DNA from: an uncultured Eggerthella sp.
Lineage (GTDB): Bacteria; Actinomycetota; Coriobacteriia; Coriobacteriales; Eggerthellaceae
Length of the DNA: 64,000 nt
Assembly (NCBI GenBank): GCA_900542065.1
Contig: UQLU01000003.1
Span: forward strand, 1-64,000
Direction of reading: 5' to 3'
The translations under genes were made by a program, and so were the position numbers. The notes below the pieces were generated by a model. It did not search any database. It was not told where the DNA came from and saw only the letters and a list, made by a program, of their open reading frames with translations. Numbering within the stretch: position 1 is the stretch's first letter; the number at the start of each line of letters is the position of its first letter. Positions 42,687 through 51,020 of the stretch are shown here, in pieces.

Positions 42687-44600
42687 TTACTTGTCCTTCT
42701 TTTCGTCGTCGTCAACTACCTCAAAGTCTGCTTCGATGGTGTCATCGTTGGTAGGCTGTTGAGCAGCACCTGCTGCACCTTCAGCACCTGGCTGACCACC
42801 ATTTTGGCTATAAGCGACTTCTGCCAACTTGTAGCTCGCCTGCTGCAAAGCCTCCATTGCAGACTTGATTGCCTCAATATCGGTGCCCTCAAGAGCAGTA
42901 CGAGCCTGAGCAACCGCATCCTCTGCCTGCTTCTTGGAATCTGCAGGAACCTTGTCGCCCAACTCGTTTAACGTGGTTTCCGTAGCGTTGATCAAAGAGT
43001 CGCAGTTGTTGCGAACTTCAACTTCTTCCTTGCGAAGCTTATCTTCCTCAGCGTGAGCTTCAGCATCCTTTACCATACGATCTACTTCGTCATCGGTCAG
43101 TGCAGTGGAACCAGAAATGGTGATCTGCTGCTGCTTGCCAGTGCCAAGATCCTTAGCAGAAACGTTTACGATGCCGTTTGCATCAATATCGAAGGTAACT
43201 TCAATTTGAGGAACACCACGACGTGCTGCAGGAATGCCCGTAAGCTGGAACCTACCTAGAGTCTTGTTGCCTGCTGCCATTTCGCGTTCGCCCTGAAGAA
43301 CATGAATTTCAACGGAAGTCTGATTGTCAGCTGCCGTAGAGTAAATTTCAGTCTTGCGGGTAGGAATGGTGGTGTTGCGCTCGATCATCTTGGTCATTAC
43401 GCCGCCCATGGTTTCAACACCCAAGGACAGAGGCGTTACGTCAAGAAGAAGAATGCCCTCAACGTCGCCTGCCAAAACGCCGCCCTGGACTGCAGCACCC
43501 ATAGCTACTACTTCGTCAGGATTTACAGACATGTTAGGCTGCTTGCCTGTCATTTGCTTTACCAATTCCTGAACTGCTGGCATACGGGTAGAGCCACCAA
43601 CCAAGATAACTTCATTTACGTCGCCCGTAGAAAGACCAGCGTCCTTCAAAGCCTGCTGTACAGGAGTCTTGCAGCGATCAAGCAAGTCCTTGGTGATGCG
43701 TTCAAACTCTGCACGGGTCAAGGTGTAATCCAAGTGCAATGGGCCAGCAGCACCTGCAGAAATGAAAGGCAGGTTGATGTTGGTCTGAGAGGTGGAAGAA
43801 AGTTCCATCTTTGCCTTTTCGGCTGCGTCCTTCAAACGCTGCAAAGCCATCTTGTCCTGGCGAAGATCGATGCCATTGTCTGCCTGGAACTTGTCTGCCA
43901 ACCAGTCAATAACACGCTGATCCCAGTCGTCGCCACCTAAGTGGTTGTCGCCTGCGGTGGAGCAAACTTCAAATACGCCGTCGCCCAACTCAAGAACAGA
44001 AACATCGAAGGTACCGCCACCAAGGTCGAATACCAAAACCTTTTCATCCTTGTTGGTACGATCAAGACCATAGGCCAGCGCTGCTGCAGTAGGTTCGTTG
44101 ATAATACGAAGAACTTCCAAACCAGCAATCTTGCCTGCGTCCTTAGTAGCCTGACGCTGAGCGTCGTTGAAGTATGCAGGAACGGTAATTACTGCCTGAG
44201 TAATAGGTTCGCCTACGCGCTTTTCTGCGTCAGCCTTAAGCTTCTGAAGAACCATTGCAGAAATTTCTTCTGGCATATAGTCCTTGCCTTCGATATCTAC
44301 TACTGCACGACCACCGTTGCCATTCTTTACGGTGTAAGCAACCGTCTTCTGCTCTTCGGAAGTTTCAGCGTAGGAACGACCGATAAAACGCTTTACTGAA
44401 GCGATGGTGTTTTCGGGATTGGTTACTGCCTTGTTCTTAGCAGCCTTACCTACCGTACGTTCGCCATCTTTACCAAAACCAACAACGGAAGGAGTGGTGC
44501 GGTCGCCTTCAGCGTTAACCAGAATTTCTGGCTCTGAACCTTCCATAACCGCCATTGCCGAATTGGTAGTACCCAAGTCGATGCCGATAATCTTTGCCAT
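42687..44600 (-). CDS. dnaK: Hsp70 chaperone DnaK
   Basis: A 637-residue chaperone. Signatures include IGIDLGTTNSAMAVMEG, VFDLGGGTFDVSVLE, and VGGSTRMPAVQELV. The substrate-binding domain starts near 380 after VEGILLLDVTPLSLGVE, and the lid ends in a Gly/Ala-rich acidic tail. AAAGGA is seven bases before the ATG. It is first in dnaK-grpE-dnaJ-hspR-clpB. Confidence 0.98.
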   Translation of the reverse strand: MAKIIGIDLGTTNSAMAVMEGSEPEILVNAEGDRTTPSVVGFGKDGERTVGKAAKNKAVTNPENTIASVKRFIGRSYAETSEEQKTVAYTVKNGNGGRAVVDIEGKDYMPEEISAMVLQKLKADAEKRVGEPITQAVITVPAYFNDAQRQATKDAGKIAGLEVLRIINEPTAAALAYGLDRTNKDEKVLVFDLGGGTFDVSVLELGDGVFEVCSTAGDNHLGGDDWDQRVIDWLADKFQADNGIDLRQDKMALQRLKDAAEKAKMELSSTSQTNINLPFISAGAAGPLHLDYTLTRAEFERITKDLLDRCKTPVQQALKDAGLSTGDVNEVILVGGSTRMPAVQELVKQMTGKQPNMSVNPDEVVAMGAAVQGGVLAGDVEGILLLDVTPLSLGVETMGGVMTKMIERNTTIPTRKTEIYSTAADNQTSVEIHVLQGEREMAAGNKTLGRFQLTGIPAARRGVPQIEVTFDIDANGIVNVSAKDLGTGKQQQITISGSTALTDDEVDRMVKDAEAHAEEDKLRKEEVEVRNNCDSLINATETTLNELGDKVPADSKKQAEDAVAQARTALEGTDIEAIKSAMEALQQASYKLAEVAYSQNGGQPGAEGAAGAAQQPTNDDTIEADFEVVDDDEKKDK

Positions 44601-44626
44601 CTTGCATATTCCTTTCAGTTGCGGCT

Positions 44627-44648
44627 GCTTGAAGAAGTCCCCTCAAGC
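44627..44648 (-). promoter_or_regulatory. HAIR-like inverted repeat in the dnaK leader
   Basis: GCTTGA and TCAAGC are separated by 10 bp. The HspR consensus is CTTGAGT-N7-ACTCAAG, which has 11 bp between the CTTGA and TCAAG arms, so this is one base short. It lies 27 bases before the dnaK start, within the predicted transcript. Confidence 0.45.
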
Positions 44649-44746
44649 AAACCCCCTGCTTTTACCTATATATATGTCATGCTTCATCGAAGCTTTACGC
44701 TTCATATGAGGAAGCCCACCTTTAGGTGGACCTCATGACAGTGACC

Positions 44747-44795
44747 ATAATAAAATCTAAGTGTCTTATTGTCAAGAATCTAAGTGTCTTATTGT
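44747..44795 (-). promoter_or_regulatory. dnaK promoter overlapped by a tandem 19-bp repeat
   Basis: On the minus strand TTGACA (44775-44770) and TATTAT (44752-44747) have a 17-bp spacer, a near-consensus sigma-70 promoter. An exact 19-bp direct repeat covers it: 44754-44772 lies in the spacer and reaches the -35, and 44777-44795 lies upstream, a 23-bp period. Such repeats on a heat-shock promoter suggest a repressor array, possibly for HspR in diverged form. Confidence 0.75.
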
Positions 44796-44970
44796 TAGGT
44801 TTTGTTACCTTCCTGTTGAAGATTATCTTATGTTTATTGTTACCCCAGTTCAGAATGTTGTTTTGTTTGTCGATTAAGATCAATTCCCAATGCTTTTGCA
44901 AAGAAAATCTAACGAAATTCTCCTTAAATCCGCCATCATTTCCTTTAAGGACACACTATTCGATCAATTG

Positions 44971-44999
44971 CATAAAAAAGTCCCGCCGAAGCGGGACTT
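44971..44999 (-). terminator. intrinsic terminator of the zinc-ribbon gene
   Basis: A perfect 9-bp stem with a tetraloop (44978-44986 with 44991-44999) is followed on the minus strand by TTTTTT. The gap 44796-44970 shows no gene. Confidence 0.9.
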
Positions 45000-45079
45000 A
45001 TGCGAAACACGATATAAAGCGCAAGAAGAAGTTGCTGACTAATCTTGCTTTGTTGCGTTTCTAAACTGCGCGAAGTGTT

Positions 45080-45235
45080 CTACTTCTTTGCAACGCCACC
45101 GATGAGAGACATCTTGGTGCCACAATCAGGACAGGTACCCTTCGTGATAACACGACCGTTCTTGGTAACACCTTCCTGAGGGTCAACCATTTCCTTCTTA
45201 GCCTTGCACTTTACGCAATAAGCAACAACTGCCAT
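45080..45235 (-). CDS. 51-residue zinc-ribbon protein (DUF5679-like)
   Basis: A short basic protein starting MAVVAYCVKCKAKKEM, with CVKC and, 33 residues on, CPDCG, forming a four-cysteine zinc ribbon. The order KNGRVITKGTCPDCGTKM matches the DUF5679 family, common in actinobacteria and related to topoisomerase C-terminal zinc ribbons. The function is unknown. GAGGT is five bases upstream of the ATG. It has its own terminator. Confidence 0.8.
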   Translation of the reverse strand: MAVVAYCVKCKAKKEMVDPQEGVTKNGRVITKGTCPDCGTKMSLIGGVAKK

Positions 45236-45388
45236 TGTAACCTCTTTTCATTTTGTCGGTATAAAAGCCGTAATAGCGAATAACGCTCGACCTATTGTAG
45301 CCATGCTTATACCATTTGACCAGTTAAAGTGCTTATTTTTTTGCACCCTTAACAAAAAGAGGAAACGATATGACCAAAAACAACAAAT

Positions 45389-45577
45389 TTAGTCTTCAAT
45401 AATCTCTTCAATTGCACCCATTGGGCATTCTTCAACGCAGTCGCCACAAGCGATGCAGGACTCTTCGTTAACAACAGTGCAAACACCGTCTACAACTTCA
45501 ATGGTGCCCTGAGGACAAGCGTCGATACAAATACCGCAGCCAATGCATTCATCTGCCAAAATCACAGGATGGGACAT
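45389..45577 (-). CDS. 2[4Fe-4S] ferredoxin
   Basis: A 62-residue electron carrier with two classic cluster motifs: CIGCGICIDACP (about 11-22) and CIACGDCVEECP (about 41-52), with an acidic tail. It could accept electrons from IorAB or exchange with a hydrogenase. AAGAGG is six bases upstream. A promoter-like TTGCAA-N16-TATTTT lies about 100 bp upstream on the minus strand. Confidence 0.96.
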   Translation of the reverse strand: MSHPVILADECIGCGICIDACPQGTIEVVDGVCTVVNEESCIACGDCVEECPMGAIEEIIED

Positions 45578-46030
45578 GAGATACCTCTTCTCTCGTTCTT
45601 TTAGGACTTAAGGGATGCTCGGTAATCCCTCATGAATCAATTCCATGACGGGAAAATACCATAGCAACGATAAGTTGCAAGTATAGATTCTTGATTTTTC
45701 CGTTAACAGCAGAAATTGAAACGATTTTTCGACATTTTCTTCGTTTTTACTCAAAGTGTTTACCGTCTACCGTCCGTTTTAAACAGCAACTGAAACAACT
45801 TCAGGGGTTTCTAATCATTCGTCAATTTCTCGTATTAATAATTCAACATCTTGCCCTCAAAACTAACGAAGTGCTTAATCGCTCTTCAAGAAGGCTAAAT
45901 AACGCAGCAAAATGATTTGACGAAAGTACTCCTCACCCCTTGCTTATTGCTCAAAAACCAGGGGCTGCGTTTTATGCGCCTTCTTTCAGAGCGGCACTTC
46001 GAAATAGTTTTTTCGTGAAAGATGTTGTAT
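45578..46030. other. 450-bp gap without a supported gene
   Basis: It holds the likely ferredoxin promoter and a small GCAAC/GTTGC hairpin near 45663-45680. Short frames on both strands lack ribosome-binding sites. A CCCCT/AGGGG hairpin near 45930-45965 may end the hypE transcript. Confidence 0.5.
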
Positions 46031-47053
46031 TTAGCAAATGCGAGGAAGTTGTTCACCAACGAGCATATCCATGATTCGAAGCGCACCAAAACCCGTCCGA
46101 ATGGAAACACGCGATGATCTATCTTTGGGCTTTTCAACCACTTCACCAATAATTGCAGCATCGACACCATACTTATTTGCACGCATAGCTTCCAGCGCAG
46201 CATCTGCCTGATCAGCAGGAACTACACATACCATTTTGCCTTCGTTGGCAACTTGATATACGTCGTAGCCCAGCATTTCGCAAGCACCTCGTACGGCATC
46301 TTTTACAGGAACAGCATCTTCTTCAACGATGAAATCAACATCAGACTGACCCGCTAGTTCATTGAGAGTTGAAGCCAATCCCCCACGCGTAGGATCACGG
46401 AAACAACGAGTATCAGGCGCAGCTGCCAACACCTCTGCAATAAGATGATTAAGCGGTGCAGCGTCGGTCTGAACATCTGCATTAAATGACAGCTCTTCAC
46501 GGCAGGCCATTACCGTAATACCATGATCGCCAATGGTGCCACTTACTAAAATTTTGTCGCCAGGCTTACAAAACGCGCCGGACAATTCAACGCCAGCGGG
46601 AATAAATCCAACGCCACTTGTGTTGATAAATACGCCATCACCATGGCCACGATTTACTACCTTGGTGTCGCCCGTAACAATATGCACACCAGCTTCTTTA
46701 GCCATCTGCGCCATGCTGTGGCAAATTTGCTTCAAGTCGGCAATAGGAAAGCCTTCTTCTAGAATGAATCCACAGGAAAGATACTTTGGAACAGCACCGC
46801 TGGTTGCCACGTCGTTTACCGTTCCGCAAACAGCCAACTTGCCAATATCGCCACCAGGGAAAAAGTGTGGCGTTACTACAAAGCTATCGGTTGAATAAGC
46901 TAAACGTTCGCCTTCACTAGGAGCTGGCAACGATGCAGCATCATTGCCTTCAAGCAATTCGGTAGAGCCATATGCCTCATAGAACACTTCATCAATTATG
47001 CGTTTCATCATGGTGCCGCCGCTACCATGACCAAGCAAAACTGTTTCGTCCAT
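46031..47053 (-). CDS. hypE: NiFe-hydrogenase maturation factor HypE
   Basis: A 340-residue member of the PurM-like ATPase fold, beginning LLGHGSGGTMMKRII and having the STDSFVVTPHFFPGGDIGKLAVCGTVNDVA block. The C-terminal PRIC ends in the cysteine that receives the carbamoyl group and is dehydrated to thiocyanate for the active-site CN ligands. AGGAG precedes the ATG. It is 9 bp after nikR and reads with it. Other hyp genes are not in the window. Confidence 0.97.
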   Translation of the reverse strand: MDETVLLGHGSGGTMMKRIIDEVFYEAYGSTELLEGNDAASLPAPSEGERLAYSTDSFVVTPHFFPGGDIGKLAVCGTVNDVATSGAVPKYLSCGFILEEGFPIADLKQICHSMAQMAKEAGVHIVTGDTKVVNRGHGDGVFINTSGVGFIPAGVELSGAFCKPGDKILVSGTIGDHGITVMACREELSFNADVQTDAAPLNHLIAEVLAAAPDTRCFRDPTRGGLASTLNELAGQSDVDFIVEEDAVPVKDAVRGACEMLGYDVYQVANEGKMVCVVPADQADAALEAMRANKYGVDAAIIGEVVEKPKDRSSRVSIRTGFGALRIMDMLVGEQLPRIC

Positions 47054-47062
47054 ACTGTTCTC

Positions 47063-47485
47063 CTAAATAAAAGCGCCCGTAGTAGTCATATGTAAGCGCC
47101 CTGTTTTTACGCCCTTTGTGCCTATGATCAAGTTCGCAATATCTTGCACAAGACCCGTTTCGCCTTTAAGAATAATTACCTCCAGGCAGTTTTCTTCATC
47201 AATATGGACGTGCAATGACGACACAATGGTTTCCAGATAATTGTGCTGAATTTGATGAAGCTTTTCTTGAAGATCGTTAGCATGGTGACTATATACAATA
47301 GTCAATGTTCCCATAACGATACGCCCAGGCATCGAGCACTCGTCTTCAACAAGAGCATCGCGCACTAAATCGCGAACAACTTCGCTTCGGTTTTTAGCCA
47401 GTCCTCGTCGAGCAACCAAATGGTCAAACTTAACGAGCAAATCTTCGGGCATAGCAACCGAAAAACGCATGAGATCATTACTCAT
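47063..47485 (-). CDS. nikR: nickel-responsive regulator NikR
   Basis: A 140-residue protein. The N-terminal ribbon-helix-helix MRFSVAMPEDLLVKFDHLVARRGLAKNRSEVVRDLVR is followed by an ACT-like nickel domain with YSHH and HVHIDEENC, supplying the His and Cys of the square-planar Ni2+ site. It controls nickel import or hydrogenase genes when Ni2+ is sufficient. It is in one transcriptional run with hypE and a small protein. Confidence 0.95.
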   Translation of the reverse strand: MSNDLMRFSVAMPEDLLVKFDHLVARRGLAKNRSEVVRDLVRDALVEDECSMPGRIVMGTLTIVYSHHANDLQEKLHQIQHNYLETIVSSLHVHIDEENCLEVIILKGETGLVQDIANLIIGTKGVKTGRLHMTTTGAFI

Positions 47486-47519
47486 TACAACCTCGTTCTT
47501 CTTCGCGCTAAGCCACTAG

Positions 47520-47774
47520 CTAAACGAGGCTAACCGTAACGCCGCTGGCGTTTTCAGCATCCTCTTCAAGCGCATCCTTCGCATCATCAAGTGTTGCACG
47601 GACTTCGTCTAAGAGCGCCTGAACCTGATGGAGCTTTTCGCCTACCGTTTCAAAACCAGCATCAGCAGCCTGATGAGCAAGGTTGTGAGCCCAACGACGC
47701 TCCAGCTTAATGTGGTCGTCAATCTGATCCATCATCTGTTCGAACTGACCAGTATTTACTCCATTAGTGCACAT
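47520..47774 (-). CDS. 84-residue helical protein of unknown function
   Basis: A predicted all-helical acidic protein with heptad-like spacing over residues 10-70 (FEQMMDQIDDHIKLERRWAHNLAHQAADAGFETV, then a second helix). It holds three His in the first half and one Cys near the start. GGGAGG is four bases upstream of the ATG. It opens the transcript shared with nikR and hypE (34-bp gap), suggesting a role in nickel or hydrogenase biology. No family is recognised. Confidence 0.75.
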   Translation of the reverse strand: MCTNGVNTGQFEQMMDQIDDHIKLERRWAHNLAHQAADAGFETVGEKLHQVQALLDEVRATLDDAKDALEEDAENASGVTVSLV

Positions 47775-47806
47775 AAAGCCTCCCTACAAATCTTGGCTCT
47801 AAATTG

Positions 47807-47835
47807 TGTTATTAATTGTTATATCTGTAATATCA
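47807..47835. promoter_or_regulatory. imperfect dyad upstream of the nikR-hypE transcript
   Basis: TGTTATT and AATATCA (6 of 7 complementary) with a 15-bp spacer lie 33 bp upstream of the 84-residue gene. NikR sites are long dyads with wide spacers in several species, so self-regulation is possible. The match is to symmetry, not to a verified consensus. Confidence 0.3.
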
Positions 47836-47899
47836 TGCTTAGGGTACATCAGTGTGAAGAATTTTGTAATTGGTATTATTCTTTAGGGGTGATTTGGAC

Positions 47900-48370
47900 A
47901 TGGAATCCGAACAAGCGATGCATTCACCTTATGAAAGAATTCGTCATACTCATGTATCTCCCTTTTCACAGTATTTGGAGGGAAGCGAAGATGCGCTTTT
48001 TTGCATAGTAAGCTCTTCTCCTTTGTCGGCAGCAGGTAAAAATGCTTTGCTCGCTACCGCAAAACAACTCGGTTATCACGAAAAGCAACTTGCTTTTATC
48101 GTTCTTTCGAAAGACGAACAAACCCTTAGTCCTCAAGATCTTTTTACGATCATAGAAGCACTTGATCCTCAATGTGTTGTATGCACTGATCACGAAGCGG
48201 TGAGAGTGGCATCTGCTGGTTACAACACTCCACTTGCCCTTGAAACACGAGAATATCTACTCGGTCGCAACTGTTGTTGCTTTGAAGCTTTTGAAGACAT
48301 GCTTGCCAACAACGAGCTTAAGCAAAAAGCCTGGGCTTGCCTCAAAACGCTCCCCGCACTTGCGCATTAA
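47900..48370 (+). CDS. conserved-looking cytosolic protein of unknown function
   Basis: A protein of 156 residues with alternating helix and strand, no membrane segments and several Cys (FCIVSS, CVVCTDHEAV, RNCCCFEAF). The ATG at 47900 follows GGGGTGA at proper spacing; an upstream frame to 47870 is rejected. Segments such as KNALLATAKQLGYHEKQLAFIVLS and the final EYLLGRNCCCFEAFEDML give a vague Rossmann-like impression. No family is named. Divergent from the nikR operon. Confidence 0.7.
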   Translation: MESEQAMHSPYERIRHTHVSPFSQYLEGSEDALFCIVSSSPLSAAGKNALLATAKQLGYHEKQLAFIVLSKDEQTLSPQDLFTIIEALDPQCVVCTDHEAVRVASAGYNTPLALETREYLLGRNCCCFEAFEDMLANNELKQKAWACLKTLPALAH

Positions 48371-48519
48371 TCAAATCTTTATGACATTCAGTCACCCATG
48401 CACGCGTAATTACATAAGAAATGGTATTCTTGCCTGCGTAGATAGAGAAACATTTCACGCATAGGTATTCCACCCCTATACGTTTACTATCAATACGGCA
48501 CTTATCGAAAGGCGTTCAC

Positions 48520-49647
48520 ATGTCAAACAAAAGCTTGAGCGGCACTCATGAGTCTCAAACCATCCTAGTAACGGGCGGTGCAGGCTTTATTGGTAGCCAT
48601 ACCTGCGTTGAGTTGCTCGAACAGGGATACAACATTGTCATTTATGATGACTTATCCAATTCAAGCGAAGTTGCCGTAGACCGCATTCGTGAACTTACGG
48701 GAGCAACCGAAGAAAACTGCGCTTTTGTTAAAGCTTCTATTCTTGATCGCGAAGCCCTTGAAAAGGTGTTCAGCGCCTATGACATTGCGGCCATCATTCA
48801 TTTTGCAGGCTTCAAAGCAGTAGGAGAATCCACACAAAAGCCTTTGGAGTATTACTGGAATAATGTAGCGGGTTCTTTGGTGCTCTTCGACGTTGCGCGC
48901 AACCATGACGTTAAGAACGTTATCTTCTCTTCTTCTGCCACCGTTTACGGTGAACCAGAAATGATTCCTATCACCGAAGAATGCCCCAAGCATGAATCCA
49001 CTAACCCCTATGGTGAAACCAAATCTATGCTCGAGCGCATCTTAACTGACTTCTATCGTGCAGATAACGAATGGAACGTGGTACTTCTTCGTTACTTCAA
49101 CCCAATTGGTGCCCATGTTTCTGGTCGTATTGGTGAAGATCCAAAGGGTATTCCTAACAACTTGCTCCCTTATGTTGCTCAAGTTGCAACGGGCAAGCTT
49201 GAATGTATCCAGGTGTTCGGCAACGATTACCCCACCCCTGACGGTACGGGTGTGCGCGACTATATTCATGTAGTGGACTTAGCTCGTGGCCACGTAAAGG
49301 CGCTGGACTATATGGCGGGTAAAGTTGGAACGGGCAAGGCAATTGGTCTTGGCTCTATCGAAGGAACTGCCGCAGCTGATGGCACCCGCAGCGGTGTTGC
49401 AATTTTCAATCTGGGCACGGGCACAGGATCAAGCGTTATGGATGTAATCCACGCATTCGAAAAAGCGTGCGGCAAAGAACTCCCTTACAAGATTTGCCCT
49501 CGCCGCCCAGGCGATATTGCAACCAACTACGCTGCATGCGATAAGGCGCGTGAAGAATTAGGCTGGGTTGCTGAATACGATTTGGCACGCATGTGCGAAG
49601 ATGCTTGGCGTTGGCAGAGCAATAACCCCAACGGATACAACGGCTAA
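48520..49647 (+). CDS. galE: UDP-glucose 4-epimerase
   Basis: A 375-residue SDR enzyme interconverting UDP-glucose and UDP-galactose. The NAD motif GGAGFIGSHTCVELLE and the active site SSSATVYGEPE ... STNPYGETKSM (Tyr-x3-Lys) are present. It is about 35 residues longer than usual, owing to a short N-terminal addition and a Gly/Ala-rich insert near 262-292 (GKVGTGKAIGLGSIEGTAAADG). GAAAGG is seven bases upstream. It feeds Glf (14.9 kb) with UDP-galactose. Confidence 0.95.
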   Translation: MSNKSLSGTHESQTILVTGGAGFIGSHTCVELLEQGYNIVIYDDLSNSSEVAVDRIRELTGATEENCAFVKASILDREALEKVFSAYDIAAIIHFAGFKAVGESTQKPLEYYWNNVAGSLVLFDVARNHDVKNVIFSSSATVYGEPEMIPITEECPKHESTNPYGETKSMLERILTDFYRADNEWNVVLLRYFNPIGAHVSGRIGEDPKGIPNNLLPYVAQVATGKLECIQVFGNDYPTPDGTGVRDYIHVVDLARGHVKALDYMAGKVGTGKAIGLGSIEGTAAADGTRSGVAIFNLGTGTGSSVMDVIHAFEKACGKELPYKICPRRPGDIATNYAACDKAREELGWVAEYDLARMCEDAWRWQSNNPNGYNG

Positions 49648-49675
49648 CAGACGCTTGTTTGCGCTTTAAAACACT

Positions 49676-49876
49676 AAAGCCCCGTAGAAGTTATTCGAAA
49701 GCTCATCCGAATCGCAGATTTCTTTAAAGGCTTTAAAAGACGTAGCCCCAGATTAGCAAGGATGCTATAAGGGAAAAGGCGAACGGTGCGTGCGTTATAT
49801 CCGCTACGTCCGTTCGCCTTTAAAGAAATCTGATTAAAGATTTGCTGAGCTTGAGGAAAACTTCTACAGGGGCTTT
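49676..49876. ncRNA. 201-nt imperfect long hairpin; candidate structured RNA or MITE-like palindrome
   Basis: Nested arms: 49676-49692 with 49859-49876 (17 pairs, one bulge), 49699-49705 with 49846-49852 (7 pairs), and 49715-49731 with 49816-49832 (17 perfect pairs). Between them is a 9 x 13-nt internal loop. The apical part can refold: 49775-49786 pairs perfectly with 49810-49821, and 49739-49746 with 49803-49810, both competing with the 17-bp helix. It lies between galE and a convergent HAD gene. A rod with a central bubble recalls 6S RNA, but no sequence match is claimed. Confidence 0.5.
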
Positions 49877-49924
49877 TAATGTATTAAGCTCAGTCCAATC
49901 CCTTGCTGTTATACAAAGGCTCCG

Positions 49925-50578
49925 CTAAGCAAACTTCAAAATGTCTTCTGGTTTGTCGATTAGTTCGTCGGGGTTACCTGACTTAATTTTTTCGATAGGC
50001 TGATATCCCCAGGTAACTCCTACGGTATACATGCCTGCATTGTTGCCCGCCAGCATATCGCCATGAGAATCACCAAAGTATACACACTCTTCAGGCTTTA
50101 ATCCCATTTCTTGCGCCGTAACGAGAAGGCCCGTGGGATCAGGTTTGCGAGGAATGTTTTCTGCTTCACCATGCGATACATCAAACAGCCCAGGGAAATA
50201 GCGCTGTTCTACTTCACGAACACCTGCTTCAAATTTATTCGACACAATACCAAGCTTGATGCCCTTGTTTTTAAGTGCGCGAAGGGTTTCTTCCATACCA
50301 TCAAAAGGCTTGGTAAGCTTGATGCCGTATTCATCGTATAAATCACAAAACAGTCTAAAAGCATGCTGAGCTTTTTTTTCAGAAATATCTTCAGGAACTG
50401 CTTGCAAGATAAGAGAGAGGACTCCATTTCCTACAAAGGTACGTACTTCATCTTCGGTGCGCGTCGGATAGCCTTCACATTCCAACACAATATTGGTAAG
50501 CGCCGTTAAATCTGGCAGCGTGTGCAAAAGCGTGCCATCCATATCGAAAATAAAACCTTTAAATCCCGTACGCGTCAT
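49925..50578 (-). CDS. HAD-superfamily phosphatase, Gph-like
   Basis: A protein of about 217 residues. Motifs: FDMDGTLLHT (I), IVSNKF (II), the Lys in PRKPDPT (III) and YFGDSHGDMLAGNNAG (IV); a helical cap lies between I and II. It resembles phosphoglycolate phosphatase (Gph) or beta-phosphoglucomutase relatives. The frame opens at 50587, but the ATG at 50578 has the correct distance from AAGG and is preferred. Confidence 0.85.
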   Translation of the reverse strand: MTRTGFKGFIFDMDGTLLHTLPDLTALTNIVLECEGYPTRTEDEVRTFVGNGVLSLILQAVPEDISEKKAQHAFRLFCDLYDEYGIKLTKPFDGMEETLRALKNKGIKLGIVSNKFEAGVREVEQRYFPGLFDVSHGEAENIPRKPDPTGLLVTAQEMGLKPEECVYFGDSHGDMLAGNNAGMYTVGVTWGYQPIEKIKSGNPDELIDKPEDILKFA

Positions 50579-50819
50579 ACAATACATCCTTCTTGATGGT
50601 ATTCACCTTATCTGGCTCCAACCAGTAATTTACGATCACGCTTTAGCAAGCATGGTACGCAAACTTTTAGTTGTTCACAAAATAATACTAGGGTTCTCTT
50701 TTCCTTCCAGCGCACTCCATGCATTTATTACATCGTTTTACAAAATCAAATACCTACATTCTGATCAAAAAAAACGTCTGCTCTTTGTAAGCGGTCGACA
50801 CAAGGCGACCCACTAAAAC
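50579..50819. other. AT-rich gap without a supported gene
   Basis: About 240 bp upstream of the HAD gene. Only short frames without ribosome-binding sites are seen. It probably contains the HAD promoter. Confidence 0.45.
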
Positions 50820-50839
50820 AAAAAACGGCAATAATTGCC
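50820..50839 (-). terminator. small terminator-like hairpin
   Basis: On the minus strand GGCAA-TTA-TTGCC is followed by GTTTTTT. It would end any transcript coming through the long hairpin at 50861-50960. Confidence 0.5.
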
Positions 50840-50860
50840 TGGCATTTCTAAAAACAGCGA

Positions 50861-50960
50861 GCAGTAGCAGAGTGCGCTAGATAGGCTCGAGAGTATGAGG
50901 AAGTGTACTTTGGTACACGACGAATGCTCGCAGAGCCTAGATAGTGTGCGCTGCTGCTGC
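50861..50960 (-). ncRNA. 100-nt hairpin downstream of tRNA-Gly; candidate small RNA
   Basis: Arms: 50861-50870 with 50951-50960 (one wobble), TAGGCTC 50882-50888 with GAGCCTA 50933-50939, and an apical perfect GTGTAC/GTACAC (50903-50908 with 50913-50918). It lies between the terminator of tRNA-Gly and a second terminator at 50820-50839 on the minus strand. No promoter was identified, so expression is uncertain. Confidence 0.35.
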
Positions 50961-50980
50961 GCAGCGGCATTGCGCTTAAT

Positions 50981-51011
50981 GCGAAAAGAAAGCCGTTCGG
51001 TAGAACGGCTT
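50981..51011 (-). terminator. intrinsic terminator of tRNA-Gly
   Basis: AAGCCGTTC pairs perfectly with GAACGGCTT over a 4-nt loop, followed on the minus strand by TCTTTTC. Confidence 0.85.
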
Positions 51012-51020
51012 GATTACGAA

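Noticed and set aside
45691..45915. 74-codon plus-strand frame in the ferredoxin-hypE gap
   Set aside because: TTG start without an SD, no recognisable domain, AT-rich sequence typical of a gap.
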